NCBI GenBank assembly: GCA_900299205.1
Contig: OMIW01000062.1
Location: 10,001-74,000, forward strand
DNA from: Pseudomonadota bacterium
GTDB taxonomy: Bacteria; Bdellovibrionota_C; UBA2361; OMIW01
DNA length: 64,000 bases
Direction of reading: 5' to 3'
A model generated the notes under the pieces. That model was not told the origin of the DNA. It made no database searches and saw only the letters and a program-made list of their open reading frames with translations. How positions within the stretch are numbered: position 1 is the first letter of the stretch; every line of letters begins with the position of its first letter. Made by a program: the position numbers and the translations under genes. Of this stretch, positions 51,164 to 59,665 are shown piece by piece.

Positions 51164-51589
51164 CTAATCGATGATATCCACCCCCATACTCCGAGCGGTG
51201 CCTTGGACAATCCGGAACGCCGCATCTTCGTCGTTTGCGTTAAGATCGATAAGCTTGGCTCGAGCAATTTCGTATGCTTGGCTTCGCTTCAACCGACCCA
51301 CTTTTGTTTTATTGGGAACCGCCGAGCCCGATTCAATCCCAACTGCCTTCTTAATAAGATATGAAACTGGGGGAGTCTTAATCTCGAACGTGAATGACCT
51401 ATCCTTGTAAACGGTAAGCAGGACAGGAGTGACCTCCCCTAGCTTACTTTGAGTCCTTGCATTGAACTCCTTACAGAATTGCATGATATTAACCCCATGC
51501 TGTCCAAGAACCGGGCCTACCGGGGGCGCCGGATTAGCTTGTCCTGCCTTGAGCTGCAACTTCACTATCGCTGTTACCTCTTTTGCCAC
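51164..51589 (-). CDS. rplK: 50S ribosomal protein L11
   Basis: 141 residues from a GTG start directly after the nusG stop (TAA-C-GTG), giving the family N-terminus [25 protein letters not shown]. The thiostrepton-region motif [21 protein letters not shown] is present. The upstream extension to 51619 lies inside nusG and is rejected. Confidence 0.96.
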   Translation of the reverse strand: MAKEVTAIVKLQLKAGQANPAPPVGPVLGQHGVNIMQFCKEFNARTQSKLGEVTPVLLTVYKDRSFTFEIKTPPVSYLIKKAVGIESGSAVPNKTKVGRLKRSQAYEIARAKLIDLNANDEDAAFRIVQGTARSMGVDIID

Positions 51590-51590
51590 G

Positions 51591-52154
51591 TTAGCACTTC
51601 TCCACTTGCATAAAATCAAGCTCTACGGGGGTTGCCCTCCCGAAGATGCTAATTAACACCTTAACTTTACCCTTTTCAGGCCTCACCTCTTCCACAGTAC
51701 CGCTAAAGTCGGCAAATGGCCCATCCACGACCTTGACTGTCTCTCCCTGTTCGAATGAGAATCTCGCTCGAGGGGAGGAGGCCCCCTCCTCTACCTGCGA
51801 TATGATTCGCAGCACTTCCTCGTCCGAGAGGGGAGAAGGGTCCGTAGCATCCCCGATAAAGCCTGTTATCTTTGGAGTCTCCTTCACCAAATGCCATGTG
51901 TCTTGGTTCAAGACCATTTGGACGAGCATATATCCGGGGAAAAACTTTCTGTTGCTTGTCTTCTTCTGGCCTTTGACGAGTTCCACTACCTTTTCTTGCG
52001 GAACGTGAATATCACCAAACCAGCTGTCCATCTTTGCTAATCGGATCCGCTCCTCGAGAGCCTGCTTAGCCTTGAGCTCAAATCCTGAGTACGCATGCAC
52101 TACATACCATGAGAGCTTTGCCTCATGCTTATGTTCAGCCTGTTCTTCCCCCAT
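51591..52154 (-). CDS. nusG: Transcription termination/antitermination factor NusG
   Basis: 187 residues from [12 protein letters not shown] with GGGGG four bases before the ATG. The NGN domain ([33 protein letters not shown]) and the C-terminal KOW domain ([24 protein letters not shown]) are intact. NusG links RNA polymerase with Rho or ribosome-bound S10. It lies between secE and rplK as usual. Confidence 0.97.
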   Translation of the reverse strand: MGEEQAEHKHEAKLSWYVVHAYSGFELKAKQALEERIRLAKMDSWFGDIHVPQEKVVELVKGQKKTSNRKFFPGYMLVQMVLNQDTWHLVKETPKITGFIGDATDPSPLSDEEVLRIISQVEEGASSPRARFSFEQGETVKVVDGPFADFSGTVEEVRPEKGKVKVLISIFGRATPVELDFMQVEKC

Positions 52155-52254
52155 ATTGCCCCCTTTGTGCTTCAGAAAGCCGGCACAAGCCAATACGCAT
52201 CCATTTCAAAAAATCACCCCTCGCCCTCAACCGGCGACAGCATCTCAATGCCGA

Positions 52255-52473
52255 CTAGACAATCCAGGACATGACCACATTGAATAGGCCATCCATGACC
52301 GCAAGAACGGCTGAAAACATCGCTATTAGACCCAATACCACCAAAGTTTGAAGGCGGGTTTCCTGCCTTGAAGGGGGCTGAACCTTCTTCAACTCTCCAA
52401 GACTCTCGCCAAAATACGACGATGCGCGACGATACGCACTTTGAGAAATCATTTCTTGGGCTACTTTAGCCAT
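52255..52473 (-). CDS. secE: Preprotein translocase subunit SecE
   Basis: 72 residues from MAKVAQEMISQSAYRRA, with GAGG five bases before the ATG; the longer frame to 52542 adds non-family sequence. The amphipathic helix (FGESLGELKKVQPPSRQETRLQT) and a single membrane helix (LVVLGLIAMFSAVLAVMDGLF) are the minimal SecE core that clamps SecY. Confidence 0.92.
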   Translation of the reverse strand: MAKVAQEMISQSAYRRASSYFGESLGELKKVQPPSRQETRLQTLVVLGLIAMFSAVLAVMDGLFNVVMSWIV

Positions 52474-52947
52474 CTTAGCCTCTCTAATCTTCGGAAGCCG
52501 ACTGTGGCTAGCGACCGACCAATACTTCTGCCTGTGAGCCAATCAAAGCTTACACCTTGACAGATTATCTTTCATTGCCGAGGTTTACCTTGGGGCTGTC
52601 AGCATATCTGCCGCCACCTTAGAGGTCTCAACGGCTATCGACTCGACGAGATACGAGAGATTACCCCGTCGGACCCTGCTGTCACCAGCTTTCACTTTGT
52701 TGTAGACCGCCCCCCGCCAAAGGGGCCCGCCTATCCTTGCTGGAGCAGACCTGACTACGTTCGAAACGCCGGGAGCTTAGCAGAAGGCTGAGGCACCGAC
52801 AACCCCTTTCCGTGATTTTTTGGCCAAATCCCCCGCTAAACACGCCGTAGGAGGACTTTTCTTCCCCCCTCCGAATACATGGGGACACACGAAAGGCTCT
52901 CAGCTGTCCGGGTTTTCTTCCAATGAGCGATTCGGGCAAAATGAGCT
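52474..52947 (-). other. Gap upstream of secE, no gene seen
   Basis: About 470 bases between tRNA-Tyr and secE. The rpmG and tRNA-Trp genes commonly found here are not present; no CxxC-containing short ORF like L33 was found on either strand. Confidence 0.5.
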
Positions 52948-53030
52948 TGGTGAGAGAGGGATTCGAACCCCCGTAGGCGCAAGCCAGCAGATTTACAGTC
53001 TGCCCCCATTAGCCACTCGGGCATCTCACC
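52948..53030 (-). tRNA. tRNA-Tyr (anticodon GTA)
   Basis: An 83-base class II tRNA. The acceptor GGTGAGA pairs with TCTCACC, discriminator A. Anticodon loop CTGTAAA in the stem around GCAGA/TCTGC gives GTA. It has a long variable arm and the T-loop TTCGAAT. CCA is not encoded. Confidence 0.95.
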
Positions 53031-53140
53031 GAATTTATGGTCCTTCTTCTAACTCTAGCTGACCATCTGCGCCCTCGCGTCGCGTGAATAGTCCGCTATC
53101 ATACTACCTGACCGGCCTGTATATTATGATACTTCTTAAA

Positions 53141-53214
53141 AGCGGGAGACGAGACTCGAACTCGCGACTTTCAGCTTGGAAGGCTGACGCTCTAGCCAAC
53201 TGAGCTACTCCCGC
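53141..53214 (-). tRNA. tRNA-Gly (anticodon TCC)
   Basis: The acceptor GCGGGAG pairs with CTCCCGC, discriminator T as usual for glycine. The anticodon stem TCAGC/GCTGA holds loop CTTCCAA, giving TCC. T-loop TTCGAGT. CCA not encoded. Confidence 0.95.
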
Positions 53215-53352
53215 AGCTTTCTACAATGGCCAAACGTATGTTGCACAAAATTACCTGAGATGTAAACGGTGATCGACCCATTAACGGGTACTTAAGAAAA
53301 ATACCGTGATTATTCAAATGTCGCACGCCTCCGAACCCGTCCCCTAGCCCTG

Positions 53353-53385
53353 GTCCGGGGCCCGAGACAGCCCTCAACCCCGGAC
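53353..53385 (-). terminator. Inverted repeat downstream of the HerA gene
   Basis: GTCCGGGG (53353-53360) and CCCCGGAC (53378-53385) form a perfect 8-bp GC-rich stem with a 17-base loop, about 110 bases past the HerA stop. No T-run follows, so it may instead be an mRNA 3' structure. Confidence 0.4.
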
Positions 53386-53495
53386 TCTCTGGCTAAAGGC
53401 TTGCTTCCTCCATCCAATAATCTTTTTCAGTGTCGTTCAGTTGACGGGGTGCACAGTCGAGGGCCCCCGGGTATCCGTCGGAATGGAATCGGCAC

Positions 53496-55172
53496 TCATA
53501 TCCAGTACTTTTGAAAATCTGGGCCCTGCGATTCGGGACTTTCCCAAGGTGCTTGTATTCTTATCCTTGTTGGCATCGGAAAATCGACGCCCAAAAGTAT
53601 TGCCTCGCCAGTTCGAAGACATGGAACTCCAGATGCAACCATCCCATGAAGCCCTCCCGCAGCTCGCTCGACAATCGATAAGTCGTGATGATTGACTAGT
53701 CGATGTATAATCATGGTGCCCATCTGACTCAGGATGTCCTCAGGAATATCGCGGGGCCTTTGAGTCACTAGACACATGGTTAGTCCGTATTTTCTCCCCT
53801 CCTTCGCCAATAACGCGAAAGAATCCAATCGATTATCTTTACTGTCTGGAATCAATGTATTGTTGAGAAACTGATGGGCCTCATCGACGATGGCGAGGAG
53901 TGGCTTTTTTCTGAAAACGTCGAGGCGAGCAGCTTCCATTAGATAACGTCCGATTGCATTTGCGACGATCTCACGCGCGTGGTGCGCGAAGGAAAGATAC
54001 TGAAGATTGATTCTTAACACCGATTCATCTTCAGCTTGCAGAAAATTTAGTATCTCGTCGAATAGCGCGGGCTCATCTCTCGGGGAGAAGATAGGGTTGA
54101 GACTCGGAAGGCGAATCACATCCTGAATTCTGTTAATTAAGGCGACACAATGGGAATAATCGACCGCATTCTGCCCCCCCCAATACATCGGCTCGCTCGG
54201 ACTTTGCTGAGCATCAACACATTCATTCTGGATTTGGGCACACAGGACTCTAATGTCAAATAAGGCGCGAGGATCCTCCAGCTCTTGCGCATAGTCACTC
54301 CGTGCCGCAAAGAAATCTTTCTTCGAACGATGTGCCTTTAAAATCATCCCATTGGGGGCCAGGCCCGGTTCAAGCCGAGCAAGTCGCAAACTCTCTATCG
54401 CAGCCCGAAGCTTGGCAGCCTGACTTTGTCCTACGGGTTGGAAGATAGCGAAGAGATCGCTTTCATTGAGATCCGAGTATGGAATCGATACGGGAACAGC
54501 ATAAGGGGGGGCGTAAGGATCATCTCCGATATACACATGACGGGCCCCTTGCCTCAATGGACGAAATTCACCCGTTGCATCGAATAAAATTACCTTTGAG
54601 CGAAATTTCGCACACTCCGAGACGATTCGTCCCAAAGTCCAGCTCTTTCCCGACCCCGAAGCTCCGACAACCGCCAGATGGCGTCCAAAAAGATGCTCGG
54701 GGATGAATGACAAGCTAACCGACTCGTCGTGAGGCAAGGTTGCCAGATTAATTGCAACGTTTGTCGACAAAACTTCCCTCGACTGAGTGACTTTTTTTGC
54801 AAGATTCACATCCGCTGCCAAAACTGGGCTCCCGACCAGTGGCGGTCGACTCACGCCCGGTTCGACCCGACCTGAGCCTTTTTGGATGGTTGCAACCAAA
54901 TCACCCCTCGCCGTTGATCCCTCGATAGCGGACTGAACCGATGAAATGGTTCCTATTATGGTCCCAGAGTCGATTTCTATCGCGAAGAAAGCCCCCGCAA
55001 AGAGACCCGATTGTTCGATTGCATCAGGTTCAGCATGAATCACAACCGAATTGATTCTAACGTCGGTGACGAATCCCAGCCTTTTGCTGATTGAAGGCGG
55101 TTTTGGCGGTTCGAGCGGGGTGTTCAACCTCTTCTCGGATCCCCTATCTCTCCTGAATCGGTTTTTTGGCAT
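53496..55172 (-). CDS. HerA-type hexameric ATPase/translocase
   Basis: 558 residues. The N-terminal about 130 residues fit the HAS-barrel of HerA. The Walker A is VVGASGSGKSWT (about residue 170), Walker B LLAIVDEAHQFL (about 425), followed by KEGRKYGLTMCLVTQRPRDIP and the sensor-like MGTMIIHRLVNHHDLSIVERA, the HerA/FtsK-like order. HerA proteins pump DNA and usually work with a nuclease (NurA) or, in defence loci, SIR2 or DUF4297 proteins; no such partner is next to this gene. ATG 55172 follows GGGGAGAG closely; TTG 55196 is an alternative. It stands alone among tRNA genes. Confidence 0.88.
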   Translation of the reverse strand: MPKNRFRRDRGSEKRLNTPLEPPKPPSISKRLGFVTDVRINSVVIHAEPDAIEQSGLFAGAFFAIEIDSGTIIGTISSVQSAIEGSTARGDLVATIQKGSGRVEPGVSRPPLVGSPVLAADVNLAKKVTQSREVLSTNVAINLATLPHDESVSLSFIPEHLFGRHLAVVGASGSGKSWTLGRIVSECAKFRSKVILFDATGEFRPLRQGARHVYIGDDPYAPPYAVPVSIPYSDLNESDLFAIFQPVGQSQAAKLRAAIESLRLARLEPGLAPNGMILKAHRSKKDFFAARSDYAQELEDPRALFDIRVLCAQIQNECVDAQQSPSEPMYWGGQNAVDYSHCVALINRIQDVIRLPSLNPIFSPRDEPALFDEILNFLQAEDESVLRINLQYLSFAHHAREIVANAIGRYLMEAARLDVFRKKPLLAIVDEAHQFLNNTLIPDSKDNRLDSFALLAKEGRKYGLTMCLVTQRPRDIPEDILSQMGTMIIHRLVNHHDLSIVERAAGGLHGMVASGVPCLRTGEAILLGVDFPMPTRIRIQAPWESPESQGPDFQKYWI

Positions 55173-55196
55173 CTCTCTCCCCGACCTAAAATTCAA

Positions 55197-55539
55197 GACA
55201 AACAGAAACCTTAATAAAGCCAGCTGAAGCCCCCACAGGTCTGCTTAAGCTCGACTCAACGCTCCATGCCTGAAATTTTAACCCCGGATTAACATCCAGG
55301 TGGAGCACAGCCACGCATGCTGAGTCGAGCGGACGTGGAGCATCAGCACCGACCCTAGATATCGGCACCTGCCGGCACTCAACCGCATTTTTTCTCATTT
55401 TTCTACTCAGGCGCTAAGGGTCCCACCTCCAAAATCGGGTTTGATAGCAAGGCATCGGGCTGGAAGGTGAGGGCATCAGGCCTGACGCCTGATTTCGGTG
55501 TGAAAGGAGGTTGGGATGGCGCCAGAGGACTGAGGGGAA
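55197..55539 (-). other. Gap between HerA gene and tRNA-Trp, no gene seen
   Basis: About 340 bases. A 7-bp hairpin ATCAGGC/GCCTGAT (55475-55481 with 55487-55493) lies about 50 bases after the tRNA-Trp end and could mark the end of the tRNA transcript. A 70-codon ORF in this gap has no coding character. Confidence 0.4.
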
Positions 55540-55613
55540 CACGCCCGGAGGGAATCGAACCCCCAACCTACGGATTTGGAATCCGTTGCTCTACCTAGTT
55601 GAGCTACAGGCGT
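55540..55613 (-). tRNA. tRNA-Trp (anticodon CCA)
   Basis: The acceptor ACGCCTG pairs with CGGGCGT (one G-T), discriminator G as expected for tryptophan. The anticodon stem ACGGA/TCCGT holds the loop TTCCAAA, giving CCA. T-arm GGGGG-TTCGATT-CCCTC. The 3' CCA is not encoded. Confidence 0.95.
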
Positions 55614-55654
55614 ACAGGCTCTTTTGATGCGAGCCGCGCACAGAAAATCAAACA

Positions 55655-55727
<73 letters not shown>

Positions 55728-55930
55728 GCAGGAAGGAGTATCGCGGATTTCAACCAAGAAGTAAATGGTGCGGCACTCACGGCCAGCTTAGAGATCAAAT
55801 TCAAAGTGGCGCGGGGGTTTTAATCTATTCATTCAACTTGACGATTCAAGTAAGCGCCTTGAGGAAGTTTTGAGTGGCCCTTGCAGACTCTTTACAAGAC
55901 ACGAAGAACCCTTTACCCTCCTTACGTCTT

Positions 55931-56006
55931 GCTGGCATAGCTCAATTGGTAGAGCAGCTGATTTGTAATCAGCAGGTTACGGGTTCAATTCCTGTTGCCA
56001 GCTCCA
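55931..56006 (+). tRNA. tRNA-Thr (anticodon TGT)
   Basis: A 76-base tRNA on the strand opposite to its neighbours. The acceptor GCTGGCA pairs with TGCCAGC, discriminator T, and CCA is encoded. The anticodon stem GCTGA/TCAGC holds the loop TTTGTAA, giving TGT. T-loop TTCAATT. Confidence 0.95.
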
Positions 56007-56055
56007 GAAATTCAGAGGTTTTTATATTCCTGCAATCGATTCGGCACCTGCCTCT

Positions 56056-56109
56056 TCAGAGTCACCATCTAAGTCAGAGTCACCATCTAAGTCAGAGTCA
56101 CCATCTAAG
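56056..56109 (+). repeat. Three perfect tandem copies of an 18-base unit
   Basis: The unit TCAGAGTCACCATCTAAG is repeated three times without mismatch, 50 bases after tRNA-Thr. The period is a multiple of three, but no real gene seems to cover it. Confidence 0.9.
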
Positions 56110-56683
56110 GGGCCGACCAATTCTGTTCGGAAGGATTGTAGATTGGCATGCAAGAAAGGACGGTCAGTCAGCGATTGGAGGAAGGCAACGCTTTCGGTTC
56201 GTTGCTTACCGTTACATTTCTTACCGTTGTATTGCTAATATCAAAAGCTACTATTTAAAAACCCACATAAGAAAAACCTACACAAGAAAAAGGCGCCTTC
56301 AGGACCGCAGCTCGAAGCGTGCTCCCCAACTCCCTTCTCAATATAGAGAAGCCTCCTCCCCACCAGTCTCACCATGCTCCCAGCTTGATATTCGACACTA
56401 CTTCCCTTCTCATCTTAATTCGTCTGAGATCCCTCCCCTCTCGGAGCTGCCGTTTTCCGTTAGCTTGGCAAGCTCGTTCGAGTAGCGACCTTTTGAGAAC
56501 TTGGCACCCGCCACCTGCCGAACTGGTGACAGAGCGGGTACCGATGAGAAATAAAGAGTCTTCCAAATCAAGAGAGAACTGAGCGATGGAAGGGGAAGGA
56601 GGAGAGTCGTCAATCACACCAGGGACAGAACCCTTGTGCTACAGCTCTCCTTCTCAGCGCCCGCCAGATGCGACGAACCGCCT

Positions 56684-56737
56684 CTAAAAGAGAACGGGCA
56701 CGTCCTCGCTGACTAGAGTAATTCCTAAGAATTCCAC
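56684..56737 (-). CDS. 17-codon small ORF behind a maximal Shine-Dalgarno
   Basis: GTG start at 56737, seven bases after GGAGG within AAAGGAGGTGATCCAG, which is fully complementary to the 16S rRNA 3' tail. The ORF reads MEFLGITLVSEDVPVLF and ends TAG. It could be a leader peptide, a small protein or a chance frame beside a 16S fragment; no clear downstream gene follows on this strand. Confidence 0.3.
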   Translation of the reverse strand: MEFLGITLVSEDVPVLF

Positions 56738-56752
56738 TGGATCACCTCCTTT
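56737..56752 (+). other. Exact 16-base match to the 16S rRNA 3' end (anti-Shine-Dalgarno)
   Basis: CTGGATCACCTCCTTT equals the universal last bases of bacterial 16S rRNA. The bases before it do not resemble helix 45 or helix 44 of 16S rRNA, so this is not the end of an intact rRNA gene. Confidence 0.7.
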
Positions 56753-57124
56753 AGAAGAAGGTCCCGCCTCTAGCACAGGGGGGCTACCTTAGCTGTGTTT
56801 ACTGTGTCAACCACGGAGCTGGAACATCGGAGGCAATCGGTGAGAAAACTGTCCGATTCGCTGCACCTCCTGTCCACCACCGAGGGGCTTCCTCTATCAT
56901 TATGATGACACAGCGGGATAAATGTTTCCAGAACAAAAAAATAAGGCTCCCTTTCGCATTCGGAGTGTACTCTCCTCGCTGGGAACCTTACACATGGGCT
57001 GCAACTCGCAAATGCACACCGAGGATAATCGATACCTCAGTCCTCCATGATTCGAAAATCAGCATATCCACTTTTGGCTGGAGCTCAGTGCAAACGACTC
57101 GTTCAACGAGGACCCAAACAAGAC

Positions 57125-57511
57125 CTAGTTCATCGTGAATCCGCTAGTTACCGATCCTCGCATCATTGTCGCGTCCCGAACCAACGCTTCTGCCGCTCGT
57201 TCGATATAACGACATCGAACTTCACCGAGCCCCTCTGCTCCACAATCTTCGACGACCAGCGATAGAGCCTTTACGAGAGCCTGCGCGAGCACTATAAGCG
57301 AATCAAGCTGAATATCCTCACCAAAAATTGATAGAAGATAGGCTGAAACCCGCTCTACACGAGATTCAAATGGCTCCCATTTAAGCACCCCTTGCAACTC
57401 TCGTTCGGCTGGAGAGCGCTGCATCTCGCGGGCGATTTGGTTATCGATGGCCTGCAGGGCCTGCCTCAGCCCAACTTCGAGGGGCTCACTTTCGATTCTC
57501 TGTTTGGTCAT
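57125..57511 (-). CDS. Hypothetical helical protein
   Basis: 128 residues from ATG 57511 (AAGGG nine bases upstream); the ORF remains open to 57568 but with poor N-terminal sequence. It is helical and acidic (PAERELQGVLKWEPFESRVERV, then LVVLAQALVKAL-like helices), without signal peptide or membrane segment. I recognise no family. It is divergent from the small ORF/Cys-rich pair, so the 120-base space between may hold two promoters. Confidence 0.6.
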   Translation of the reverse strand: MTKQRIESEPLEVGLRQALQAIDNQIAREMQRSPAERELQGVLKWEPFESRVERVSAYLLSIFGEDIQLDSLIVLAQALVKALSLVVEDCGAEGLGEVRCRYIERAAEALVRDATMMRGSVTSGFTMN

Positions 57512-57633
57512 AATCGGCAACCCTTCGTGAAAAAACTTTGGTAAAACTCGCCTTTCGGTTCGAAACAACCCTCTCCTCCGTAGGATACTCCCGTTAAGGT
57601 TCCAATGAAAGGAGATAGCGAAGGCAGGTAGGT

Positions 57634-57723
57634 ATGTATTTGCAATTCCCTAGAATCACTGATTCAGTCATGATAGACGGAGAGACGCTATTCGTCTTAC
57701 CATCCCATCGAGAGCTCAAATAA
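57634..57723 (+). CDS. 29-residue small ORF just upstream of the Cys-rich protein gene
   Basis: Reads MYLQFPRITDSVMIDGETLF and nine more residues, stopping at TAA 57721, 12 bases before the next ATG; AGGT lies just before its ATG. An even shorter frame (ATG 57605, eight codons) precedes it. Spacing suggests a cotranslated small gene or an upstream regulatory ORF; protein identity is unknown. Confidence 0.35.
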   Translation: MYLQFPRITDSVMIDGETLFVLPSHRELK

Positions 57724-57735
57724 AAAAGGGGGCGG

Positions 57736-58164
57736 ATGATTCGCCGTTCAAAACCACTCTCAATTCGGCTTACCCCTTATTTCGCCGGTATCGGTGCAAG
57801 CTCCTTCGTTTTTATGGCATCGGAGGGCATTACGATGCCTCCTCTCGATACCGCGCAGGAAAGGACAACGGTCGTTGAATCTTCCGCCAGCGATCCTTCA
57901 GAGACAGAGGCGCGCGCGGGCTGCCTGCGGCGAGGTGGTCTCTGGATGAATGATCATCCAGCCGGTTTTCTAAAACGCTCCGGATGCAATGAGCCGACCA
58001 CTGATGGGGGGAAGCCATGTGCAGATTCATCGGAATGTGAAAGCGCTTGTGTTGGTGATGAACGTATCCCCTCGGGAGGAAAATGCCACGGCTATCGATC
58101 TTTTTTTGGTTGCGGCAAACGGGTGAAGAGGGGTGATTCTGTCGCTATTCTGTGTATCGATTAG
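57736..58164 (+). CDS. Secreted cysteine-rich protein
   Basis: 142 residues. Residues 1-30 form a signal-peptide-like start (two Arg, then a hydrophobic segment FAGIGASSFVFMA). The mature part has at least eight cysteines in the second half: GCLRRGG, SGCNEP, GKPCADSSECESACVGD, GKCHGYRSFFGCGKR and LCID at the end, suggesting a small disulfide-bonded domain. GGGGGCGG lies just before the ATG. Similar short Cys-rich exported proteins occur in many proteobacteria, function unknown. Confidence 0.7.
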   Translation: MIRRSKPLSIRLTPYFAGIGASSFVFMASEGITMPPLDTAQERTTVVESSASDPSETEARAGCLRRGGLWMNDHPAGFLKRSGCNEPTTDGGKPCADSSECESACVGDERIPSGGKCHGYRSFFGCGKRVKRGDSVAILCID

Positions 58165-58223
58165 AAAGCCCGTCGGAGAAAAAATGGCTTAGATCTGAAG
58201 AAAATCAGGGAAACGGCTCTGAA

Positions 58224-59462
58224 TCAATCCAGTCCGGTGCCCAATTCGAGCCACCTCCGCTCGCTCGGCATCGCCTGAGGCCCTGCAGACATTCCGATTG
58301 AAACGGTACTTCTCGACTGAAATAGAAATCGTATCTTCCCATCTGCAGCAGCTGCCCCCTTGGGAGGATTCGGGTCACTCACTGAGCGACGAACCGCCGC
58401 TTCGACCAATCGATCGAATTGGATACTACCCGATGGTTGCTGAATGCTTGCAGTGACGAACGCCCCGTCGAGGGATAACTCGGCTACGACTATCACCGGT
58501 TGCCCGATTGCCCGTATATGAGCCGCCGCGAGAGATTGCCATCCCATCTCGCGTAACGAGGTAAAGACTCGATAGGCAACTCGTCGAACAAAGACCGCAT
58601 ACCTGTCGGCTTTCGTATTGAGAAGCGTAACTGTCCCGTCCCGTATACCCGTTATCGCGTCGGCCGAGCCCGCGCCTCCGAGCGATCCACCAATCGCAGA
58701 CCCGAGCGCAGCATCGAGCCGAGCATTCGACTGAGCTTCTGCGGAGGGTGGCTCCTTTTCAAGATTCCGAAGCACCGACGAATTCGCTGCGTTCGACGCA
58801 TTTCTCCCCGAATTATTGGTGCCCAGCTTTGAGAGAACCGCCCTAGGATCCAGACGCAAACTATCTGCACTAAAGGCCGTGACTTTTCGTATTCTCTCAA
58901 CTGGGCCTGATGCCCCTCCCTTGGCTGAGATTTTCCCTTTGGTCCCATCCCGACGATCTGTCGCATCTTTGGCCTGAGCATCTTCCCGCTTATGAGAAAC
59001 AACCTCACGTTTGACGGCTCGAGATGGGCCATTTGCGGCCACCCTATCAGCTTTTGAAACTCGGGCCGTGTGCACCACGGGGGACGCTCCGCGTCCCGAA
59101 TCATTCGCAACCCCCCGCGCGAGCTGTTCTTTATCGGTGCGATGATCCCGCTCGGCAAATCGGTGTGTTTGCGGGGGCGGTTCGCTCATCTGCGAGGCGG
59201 GCTCCGCGACGATCTGACGAGGGTTCGGACGGCTCGGGGCTTCTATCCTCTGCGGCTCTTCAAACGACACCAAGAGAGCCGACGGCTCATCCCCTTTTTG
59301 CCAATCATAACCGCCAAAACCGAATGCTATCGCAACGATAAGGTGTACCACCAAAGAACCAGCGACCGCCCAACTCAAGACACGCCGTTCTTCCCGAGAA
59401 TGAGAGAAAAAAAGGGCTGCCTCGTAGGGAGAAAAAGCCGTGATTGGCGGCACAGAACTCAT
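58224..59462 (-). CDS. TonB/TolA-like envelope protein
   Basis: 412 residues. A single N-terminal membrane helix (LSWAVAGSLVVHLIVAIAFGFGG, about 30-52) is preceded by a cytoplasmic stretch; a long charged Ala/Arg/Lys/Asp-rich linker follows. The C-terminal 100 residues (YRVFTSLREMGWQ ... GQPVIVVAELSLDGAFVTASIQ, then FDRLVEAAVRRS) have the TonB-C fold pattern. Inference: transmits energy or makes contacts across the periplasm, TonB- or TolA-like; no exbBD or tolQR is in the window. Confidence 0.75.
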   Translation of the reverse strand: MSSVPPITAFSPYEAALFFSHSREERRVLSWAVAGSLVVHLIVAIAFGFGGYDWQKGDEPSALLVSFEEPQRIEAPSRPNPRQIVAEPASQMSEPPPQTHRFAERDHRTDKEQLARGVANDSGRGASPVVHTARVSKADRVAANGPSRAVKREVVSHKREDAQAKDATDRRDGTKGKISAKGGASGPVERIRKVTAFSADSLRLDPRAVLSKLGTNNSGRNASNAANSSVLRNLEKEPPSAEAQSNARLDAALGSAIGGSLGGAGSADAITGIRDGTVTLLNTKADRYAVFVRRVAYRVFTSLREMGWQSLAAAHIRAIGQPVIVVAELSLDGAFVTASIQQPSGSIQFDRLVEAAVRRSVSDPNPPKGAAAADGKIRFLFQSRSTVSIGMSAGPQAMPSERRWLELGTGLD

Positions 59463-59604
59463 ATTGTCTCCGGTCTAGGAAGCACCCTCTCCGATAGGCT
59501 TCTCCATCTCTTGGCATCCTAGCACACGAACCATTGATGGCGCACACCTCCATCGAATCGAAATAACCGCACCCTTTATTCTCGGTACCGACGGCCCCAT
59601 TTTC

Positions 59605-59633
59605 TTGTCATATCAATTAAAAAGCTCCACAAT
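59605..59633 (+). promoter_or_regulatory. Sigma70-type promoter for tatA
   Basis: TTGTCA (59605-59610) and CACAAT (59628-59633) with a 17-base spacer, 32 bases before the tatA start codon. Confidence 0.45.
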
Positions 59634-59665
59634 GAAGTACGGCATCAATGCGTGGAGGAATCGTC

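Larger units (their letters stand above)
56007..57124. other. 1.1-kb gene-poor region
   Basis: No protein gene I can support. ORFs here (for example 55874-56485 plus, 56369-56617 minus) have poor coding character and the first runs through a tRNA. The region holds a three-copy minisatellite (56056-56109), the 16S 3'-end match (56737-56752), and a TTGACA on the minus strand near 56797-56802. I looked for tmRNA, RNase P RNA, SRP RNA and 6S RNA cores and recognised none. Confidence 0.5.

Noticed and set aside
52585-52695. 36-codon GTG ORF upstream of secE, considered as rpmG
   Set aside because: It lacks the cysteines and basic pattern of L33 and has no ribosome site.
55186-55398. 70-codon ORF between HerA and tRNA-Trp
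   Set aside because: No ribosome site or family, overlaps the alternative HerA start.
55874-56485. 203-codon plus ORF covering tRNA-Thr(TGT)
   Set aside because: It runs through a well-formed tRNA gene and the minisatellite; not a credible protein.
56369-56617. 82-codon minus ORF after the 17-codon ORF
   Set aside because: GTG start without a ribosome site, low-complexity composition, no family.
56700-56760. Intact 16S rRNA gene end
   Set aside because: Only 16 bases match; the sequence before them does not form helix 44 or 45 of 16S rRNA.
56600-57050. Possible tmRNA, RNase P RNA or 6S RNA on either strand
   Set aside because: None of the conserved cores of these RNAs could be found by eye; a covariance-model search would decide.
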